From assembly GCA_030762935.1 (NCBI GenBank), contig CM060895.1, positions 74,941,001-75,005,000 of the forward strand: DNA of 64,000 bases, in the 5' to 3' direction. The notes beneath the pieces are model-generated. The model worked only from the letters and a program-made list of their open reading frames with translations, did not search any database and had not been told where the DNA came from. The DNA is from Hymenopus coronatus. Its lineage: Eukaryota; Arthropoda; Insecta; Mantodea; Hymenopodidae. Below are positions 57,952 to 64,000 of this stretch, in pieces. Every line of letters begins with the position of its first letter. Position 1 is the first letter of the stretch. The translations under genes and the position numbers were made by a program.

Positions 57952-57955
<4 letters not shown>
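57752..57955 (+). repeat. Local duplication, right copy
   Basis: It is a direct repeat of 56412-56612 (TAGCTTACGGATTCTTTTAC, GTTTTTATGACTGTAGTAG). It is followed by a TAA run. Rep-A units fill the space between the two copies. Confidence 0.75.

Positions 57956-58021
<66 letters not shown>
57951..58021 (+). repeat. (TAA)n microsatellite
   Basis: About 22 TAA units, directly after the right host-segment duplicate and before a SINE. Confidence 0.95.
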
Positions 58022-58022
<1 letters not shown>

Positions 58023-58030
58023 GGGAACTA

Positions 58031-58199
58031 TTTAGCCCGTGGTCGAATGATCGGCGAGCTGACTTCTCACCCGGGGTTGCCGGGTTCTATCCCTGGGCGG
58101 GACGGAGAAATTTTCTGTAACCAGGATTATTCCTTATCCCCCACAGAGTCCGAAGTATGCGAGTGAATGTGTATGTGTTTAATGACATAAAATGATAAA
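58031..58199 (+). mobile_element. tRNA-derived SINE (same family as 25363)
   Basis: CTGACTTCTCACCCGGG, GCCGGGTTCTATCCC, AACCAGGATTATTCCTTATC and the end GACATAAAATGATAAACC match the copy at 25363. It follows immediately after a (TAA)n tract. Confidence 0.7.
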
Positions 58200-58454
58200 C
58201 CTAATAACAATAACCTCTGTGATCAGATGAGTTGTTTCACAAGTCAAAGCCCCTGATATGACCATAGAAGTTAAAGGGGGCTATATAAATAAAACAATAA
58301 GAAAATGGGGGAAAAATACTATTTTGCATTTAATGCATAGGTTGAGTCAGCTAAGAAAATAATAGCGGCATCAAATCATTTTTAAGTATTCTTGCATCAA
58401 ATAAGAATTCATAAATCTTAAAATTTCCAATTTATTCTTGAAAATATTGTAATA

Positions 58455-58495
58455 TAAACACTATGAACATAGTACGTGTAGAGAAAGTATAAATG
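58455..58495 (+). repeat. Rep-A hairpin-end scrap
   Basis: ACACTATGAACATAGTACGTG then TAGAGAAAGTATAAA is the terminal hairpin only. Confidence 0.5.
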
Positions 58496-58799
58496 TCTCC
58501 ATAACCAACTAACTTTGTTTATAAGAACAATAAAAAGTTACATAACCTCAACTACTAATGTTTCTTTCTCATAGAAGCCATTTGCATCAATCAAAATTTT
58601 CATTAATTTATTACTGTATTTAATTAATATTAATACTTATTGTCAATAATAGTGTAGGATATACGTGTGTTAAATATATTACAGAATCTTTTCCTCAATT
58701 CTGCAATAGTACACTTCCCACACTTGTGTCGCAATATACTATTGTATGTAAATTTTCCTTATCCCCTTGTGCAAGAAAATAGTATCATAATAAAATAAT

Positions 58800-58967
58800 T
58801 TCTTCTAATGTTTACCTTGATAAAATTGAAGTAGACAGAAGAATAAGGTTTTGTAAAACTATTTTGCTGCAGTATAGGCAGGGAAATCTATGTGAATATA
58901 AGACATCAGATTGTTACGCATTGATACCGAGATTTCACCGGAAATAAAGATTTTAGGGTCTCCTGTA
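58800..58967 (-). repeat. Rep-A tandem scrap (CTGATG end then hairpin-side piece)
   Basis: GCAGGGAAATCTATGTGAAT..GACATCAGATTG is followed at once by ATTGATACCGAGATTTCACC, so the end of one unit precedes the start of another, with the hairpin itself lost. Confidence 0.55.
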
Positions 58968-59003
58968 TAATAATAATAATAATTAATAATAAAAATTAAT
59001 AAA

Positions 59004-59529
59004 CTGATGTGTACCATTCACATGACTTTCTCTGCATATTTGCAAAAATATTGTTAAAAAGCTTATTTATGCTAATCAAGGTAAAAATGTCTTATTATTT
59101 GCTTCCTTTTAAGCAGAAGGGGAAATAGGCTAAAGTGATAGTCAAATGTTTTAAAAGCTGGTTGCTATGGGAATGTTCCTTTGTATGGCCAGGAGTTGAC
59201 AAATTCTCACATGAGAAAAATATAAGTATTTTAAAACTGAAACCAATAGCATAGGATATCTCAAAAACGATAACTCTACGAAAATAAAAGTATAGAACAT
59301 ATATTGTGTGTTTTAACGAGCTCTACATTTTTTTTCTAAGCAAGTTTTTGTCTAGCTCTTACGGTTTACCAGTTATGCAAAATCCCGCAAAATTCATTCA
59401 GAATAATATCTTCAGAGACTATTCCCAGAAAACTCAAGATATACATTTCATATGTCATGTAAATATCTTTAATATAGGATATTATAATCAAACACAAACA
59501 CACCCGCACACACGTGATTATTTTAGACT
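59004..59529 (+). repeat. Rep-A unit lacking the hairpin
   Basis: It starts CTGATGTGTACCATTCACAT and breaks off just after ATTATAATCAAACACAAACACACC. The next copy is inverted relative to it. Confidence 0.7.
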
Positions 59530-60326
59530 CACATATATTTTCGTGTACATAGTGTATACAGAAGGTATTGTATTGTACCCATAAATTCGATACTAAGATT
59601 TCACCGGAAATACATGTTTGATTCCCCTAATTAAAAAAAGAAAAGCAGTTTTAGAAAAATGTCCGTAAGGGTGTATGTGTGGCAGGGTGGGTGTGTGTGG
59701 GCAGCATAGCTCAAAAACGAAAAATTCGTTAAATACTAAGCTTATTATTTAAAAGCTTATTCACTCTCTTCCAAGGATGGAACAGGAAGATTAAGAAAAG
59801 AAAAAAAAAATGCCTCTAAAGATTTTGATTAAAATGCCATATACTTACATGAGAAATAAGATCCTGAATTTTCGAATAGTCCCTGAAGATCTCTTTATTC
59901 AGGATGAATTTTGCTGAATTTTGCATAACTAGTAAACCATAAGAGATAGACAAAACCTTAGTACACAAAAAAGGTAGATATCGTTAAAATTTACAATTTA
60001 TGTAATGTACACATTTTTCGTTGAGTTGACCATTTTTGAGATATTGCTTGTTTCAGTTTTAAAATACTTAAAACTTTTCTCATACGGGAATTTTCCAACT
60101 CCTGATCATGCAAAGAGTTGGGTTTCAATCTCAGGGCAACCAGCTTTTATAAGATTCGTTTTAGTATAGAGTACTGACTTGTTTCTCTTCTACTTGCAAG
60201 AAAGGAAATAATAAGACCATGTTTGCTAATTGATTAGCATGAAGTAGATAGAAAAATAAGTGTTTTTACAATAAATTGTTACAGAGTTTGAAAGAAAGTC
60301 AGTGTATGGAACACATTAGATTTTTT
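59530..60326 (-). repeat. Rep-A copy, near complete
   Basis: GTGTACATAGTGTATACAGAAGG, a TG-rich block at 59670-59700 and GAAAGTCAGTGTATGGAACAC are present. Confidence 0.75.
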
Positions 60327-60460
60327 ATTATTTATTGATATATTTTTAAATGTTTCATTTATATAGCTCCCCTTTAACATCTAAAGTCATATCGAACTTT
60401 GCATTAGAAACAACTCATTGACTGTAGATTCTTTATTTTGGGATTTTATCATTCGATTTT

Positions 60461-60605
60461 CTTCAAACACACTCACATTCACTCTCACATACATACTTCC
60501 AGACTCTGTGGAGGATATGGAATAATTCTGGTTAAAGACAAATTCCCCGCCCCACCCAAGAATCGAACCTCCGGATGAGAAGTCGCTGACCACTCGACCC
60601 GGAGA
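60461..60605 (-). mobile_element. tRNA-derived SINE fragment, minus strand
   Basis: The minus strand reads CGACTTCTCATCCGGAGG, GGTTCGATTCTTGGGTGGGG and TTAACCAGAATTATTCC, matching the family at 25363. The 3' part has a GAGTGTG-rich stretch. Confidence 0.65.
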
Positions 60606-60615
60606 GAGTATATAT

Positions 60616-60624
60616 TAATGATTA

Positions 60625-60665
<41 letters not shown>

Positions 60666-60677
60666 TACTACTACTAT
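60616..60677 (+). repeat. (ATT)n / (ACT)n microsatellite
   Basis: ATT units followed by four ACT units, just after the minus-strand SINE at 60461. Confidence 0.9.
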
Positions 60678-60963
60678 GTGAAGCTGAAAGCACGCTTTTC
60701 TATTTGGCTAGATGTAATGTTTTGTCAAGCTGAAGGTTTTAAATTGTATAACTAAAGTTAATTGATAGGCTGCAGCACTATCACAAAAGTGAGTTACATT
60801 AGTGTTTATTAACACTCAAGTTTCCTTACAGGATGAATGACGGTGCTAATTTCCTGATTATCTAGCACTCTTCCTTCCTCGTATCTTCCTTCCTACTTCC
60901 ACATTTCTCTTGAGTTTACACAATTTCTACATTTACAGATGATGAATATTGTAATGTACTCCA

Positions 60964-61822
60964 ATTTTATTTTCTCTACACGTACTATGTACATAGTGAG
61001 TGTATTGAGGAAGTATTGAATTCCACCCAAAAAATTGATACCGAGATTTCACCAGAAATACATGTTTTAGAACTCCTGAATAAAAAAAAAAATTCAGAAA
61101 AAGATCCGCGTGTGTGTGTGTGTGTCTGTAGACAGCTTAGCTCAAAAACGAAAAGACCGTTAAATACCAAACTTGGTATTTAAGTTCGCTATCTTCCAAA
61201 ATCTTATCAAGAAAATCGCCTGCCCCAAACTACCCTTTACGTGGAAAAGTTTTCAAAAAGTTTGTTTTCTCAAAAAAGGCTCTAACGATTACCAACTATT
61301 AAAGCCATTTCCAACAAAAATAAAATGTATATCTTAAATTTTCTGGGAATAGCTTCTGAAGTCCTGTTTATTCTGGATGGATTTTGCTAAATTTTGCATA
61401 ACTAGTAAACCGCAAAAGATAGACAAAAACTTATTGCACAATAAATGTAGATCTCGATAAAACACACAAATTATGTAATATACATTTTTTTCGTGGATTT
61501 GACCTTTCTCGAGATATTCCCTGCTATTAATTTTAGTTTTAGAATATTTATAAATTTCTCATTCGGGAACTTTACAACTTCCGCCCACGCAAACAAACGG
61601 ATTTCAGTTATAGCAACCACATTTTAAAACATTTGACTGTCGGTTTAGTCTTGTGTATTCACTTATTTCCCTTCTACTTACAAGGAACTAATCAATAAAA
61701 CGGTTTCTGCTAATACTTATTTCGTTTAGCATGAAGTAAATAGAAGAATACGCTTATTAACAATAATACTTTGTTACAAACATATAGAGAAAGTCATGTG
61801 AATGGAACACTTAAGATTTTTT
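60964..61822 (-). repeat. Rep-A copy, complete (859 bp)
   Basis: TTTTATTTTCTCTACACGTA with TACTATGTACATAGTGAGTG, the TG run at 61110-61124, AAATACCAAACTTGGTATTT and GAGAAAGTCATGTGAATGG are all present. Confidence 0.85.
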
Positions 61823-61921
61823 TAACTGTCACTTCACTTATCTCTCCTGTCTCTTCGTTAATATGACCTAGCTCATCTATTCACATCACTGTTACTTCGA
61901 ATGTTCCTGAAACGTTTTGGA

Positions 61922-62757
61922 GGCGGAGGTAAGAGAAACCTCAAAAATATTCTAGTTGTCTCACAATAGGTGGAGTTTGTTCTGGGCGAGGAGGCTGCTT
62001 ATCTTTGTTTATATCTTTTTGGTCCGCGGCACGTAACTACGCTACAATATGATTTTCAGATGTTAAGCGTGAAATAACTATTTTAGTAATCAGAGAGTGC
62101 ATATAACATTTTACCTTCGCTATCACATAATTTGGAAAGTAGAGGTGTTATAATACATATATAGTTTCTATCTTTGCTTTGAAGTGCCTAGAATAAAAAG
62201 AGATTTAGAATCAGGAATGTATAATATATACATTTAATTTACGTGAAATTGAAGTAAAACTGAAAACTCGCATATTGATTTGGACATCATTCCAAACAAC
62301 GAATCGTTTTCGTTGTATCTTATTTCCTCGTCATTTTGTTGGCGGAGGTAAGAGAAACCTTAAAAAGATCTCGCAATAGGTGGAGTTTATCCTGAGTGAG
62401 GAGGCTGCTTATCTTTGTTTATCTCTTATTGGTCCGCGGCACGTAACTAAGCCACAACATGATTTTAAGACTTTGAGTGTGAAATAACTATTTTGGTGAT
62501 CAGTTAGGGTTCATATAACATTTTACCTTCTCTATCACATAATTTAGAAAGTAGAGGAGGTGTTATATTACATATAAAGTTTCGATTTTTGCTTTGAAGT
62601 GCCTAGAATAAAAAGAGATTTTAGAGTCAGGAATGTATAATATATACATTTAATTTAAGTAAAATTGAAATAAAACTGAAAACTCGCATATATGATTTGG
62701 ACATCATTACAAACAACCAATCGTTTTAGTCACTTCTTATTTCCTCCTGAATATTTT
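61922..62757 (+). repeat. Tandem duplication, two units of about 419 bp
   Basis: Unit 1 (61922-62340) and unit 2 (62341-62757) both start GGCGGAGGTAAGAGAAACCT. They share GGAGGCTGCTTATCTTTGTT, GGTCCGCGGCACGTAACTA, GCTTTGAAGTGCCTAGAATA and ACTGAAAACTCGCATAT. They contain no long open frame. The CG-containing core and even conservation along the unit suggest a recent event or constraint. Confidence 0.85.
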
Positions 62758-63062
62758 GTAACGATTTTGATTAAACCGCATGTTCTTCGTTTTTCTTGTT
62801 GCTTGTCAACAAAATAAAAAAAACACGAAATTTCAAAGAAATTTCACAGCAACTAGCTCTTAAAAGGCCTAAATATCCCTAAGCATACATATTCATTTAT
62901 TCATTTTTATCCACAGGTAAATATACGACAAGGTCATATATTCAAATGTTTATCTCGATTAACAAGAACTGAATATAATAATATTAATAATAATAATTTT
63001 TAAAAATGGTTTGAAGATGGGTAGTGAAAGTCATGTGAATGTATACATAATAGATTTTTAAA
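62758..63062 (-). repeat. Rep-A fragment
   Basis: TGTAACGATTTTGATTAAAC at the left and GTTTATCTCGATTAACAAG, GTAGTGAAAGTCATGTGAATG at the right; most of the middle is missing. Confidence 0.5.
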
Positions 63063-63399
63063 GTTCCAAGTCGGATTTAAATTTCAGTCATACTGTGCAG
63101 TCAATTACTCTTCATCAGTGGGTATTAACTTTGTTGTTACAAAGCTTGTTTTTCTATCTACTACATTTTTATCGATATTGACTTTTCTGAATAACTAACT
63201 CTGTTACACATTTCTATTAGGTATAAAGGAAACAGACATAGTCATATTTAGAACTGGATGCTATATATTGAGCTTATTATTCCATATTGTTTTCATGCGA
63301 ATGAGATACAACAGAAAATCGACAGGACTTAAAACCATTACAATGGAAGCATTTTTAACAAGGATTTCGGAAATGTTTATGCTACAAAAAAGTTACTTG
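63063..63399. other. AT-rich sequence between Rep-A fragments
   Basis: Nothing recognisable apart from AT-rich words. Confidence 0.35.
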
Positions 63400-63609
63400 A
63401 AATGATTTTCTTATTTTAAAGAGATATGTACATACTTTACATCTCAAGCTTTATGTTTGTCAGCTATCCTCGGTTGTACAAAATTCCTTCCGAATAAAGA
63501 GGTCTTCGAAGGCTATTCCTAAAAAATAAAATACATGTATTATATTTTCCATGTAAATATCTGTAATGCATGCCATTTAAATTGAAATCATTAGGGTCGT
63601 ACTTGAAAA
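63400..63609 (+). repeat. Rep-A internal fragment
   Basis: GAATAAAGAGGTCTTCGAAG, GGCTATTCCTAAAAAATA and AAATCATTAGGGTCG are internal blocks; the fragment ends where the next copy begins. Confidence 0.55.
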
Positions 63610-63611
63610 TT

Positions 63612-64000
63612 AATCTAATGCATTCCATTCACACGACTTTCTCTACCAGTTCTGCAAAGAAACTGTTCATACAAATGATTATATTACCCACATCATATGA
63701 ATCCAGATAAGCGTTTGCAGTAATTGTCTTATTACTTAGTTGCATACAAGTAAAAGGGAAATAAGGAAATACACTAGGCTAAAGCAGTAAAATCTTTTAA
63801 AAGCTGGTCGCTATGTGAACAATTGAAGTTCGGTTCGAATTGTATGGCCACCGGTAAAACAAAATAGATTTTAAATGAAAAGCGATTTCGCGATTTAAAC
63901 CAATAATAAGGAATATCTCAGAAACGGTCAACTCTCAAAAATTTACATGACCTAAATTGTGTGTTTTACTACACTTTTTGTGTAGTAAGTTTGTCTGTCT
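63612..64000 (+). repeat. Rep-A copy cut by the window edge
   Basis: It starts CTAATGCATTCCATTCACACG then ACTTTCTCTACC and runs off the right edge in the interior. Confidence 0.7.

Noticed and set aside
1..64000. CRISPR-like array made by the regularly recurring Rep-A blocks
   Set aside because: Units are about 0.85 kb, occur in both orientations, are truncated irregularly, and there are no short spacers or cas-like genes; the context is eukaryotic.

Overview
This 64 kb window is AT-rich, repeat-dense animal DNA, most probably from an insect. The evidence is spliced exons with GT-AG borders, a TATA plus TCAGT-type arthropod promoter, several tRNA-derived SINE families, and decayed Tc1, non-LTR and Penelope-like elements. 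The SINE bodies look like those of hemimetabolous insects (cockroach, termite or similar), but that placement is an impression, not a demonstration. There are no bacterial operons, CRISPR arrays or rRNA genes.

Only two protein-coding genes are well supported. The first is a plus-strand, three-exon gene (coding 26574-37156) for a 97-residue secreted protein with 14 cysteines. A third open segment inside its first intron (29747-30019) has a good acceptor in the right phase and may be an alternative last exon. The second is a minus-strand, apparently single-exon gene (55466-55852) for a 128-residue secreted protein. It has six cysteines in the mature part and a faint interleukin-17-like pattern, with a TATA box, an initiator and a perfect CRE palindrome upstream. 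A GC-rich island at 6000-6440 holds two opposed candidate exons that share a palindromic splice-donor sequence. A weaker exon candidate lies at 22984-23145.

The dominant content, roughly a third or more of the window by eye, is one dispersed non-coding family called Rep-A here. Complete copies are about 0.8-0.9 kb. One end reads CTGATGTGT..CATTCACATG-ACTTTCTCTAC. The interior holds a variable CA/TG microsatellite and a conserved inverted repeat AAATACCAA/TTGGTATTT. The other end is a hairpin built on CTCTACACG..CGTGTAGAG, closed by AAAGTAAAAA. Asymmetric subterminal inverted repeats, an internal microsatellite and a hairpin at one end are the plan of Helentron-associated non-autonomous elements (INE-1/DINE-1 type). 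That classification is inference. In the features, strand + means CTGATG end to hairpin end. Many copies are followed, at the hairpin side, by a second unit that is truncated at its CTGATG end but keeps a hairpin end, and two loci show nearly the same exact head-to-tail junction.

Layout: 1-25.2 kb is mostly Rep-A copies with SINEs, a MITE at 20.5 kb and local duplications. 25.5-38 kb is the calmer gene region, with one Rep-A copy in intron 1 and a partial one in intron 2, plus SINE pieces and a Penelope-type inverted repeat with hammerhead-like motifs in intron 2. 41.5-44.4 kb is a decayed Tc1 element abutting a decayed LINE that itself carries a SINE. 46-48.3 kb holds three SINEs. 49-50.2 kb is a decayed Penelope-like element with RT YVDD and GIY-YIG remnants. 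51.3-64 kb is Rep-A again, with the second gene at 55.5 kb and a tandem duplication of about 420 bp units at 61.9-62.8 kb. Repeat borders were judged by eye and may be off by tens of bases.
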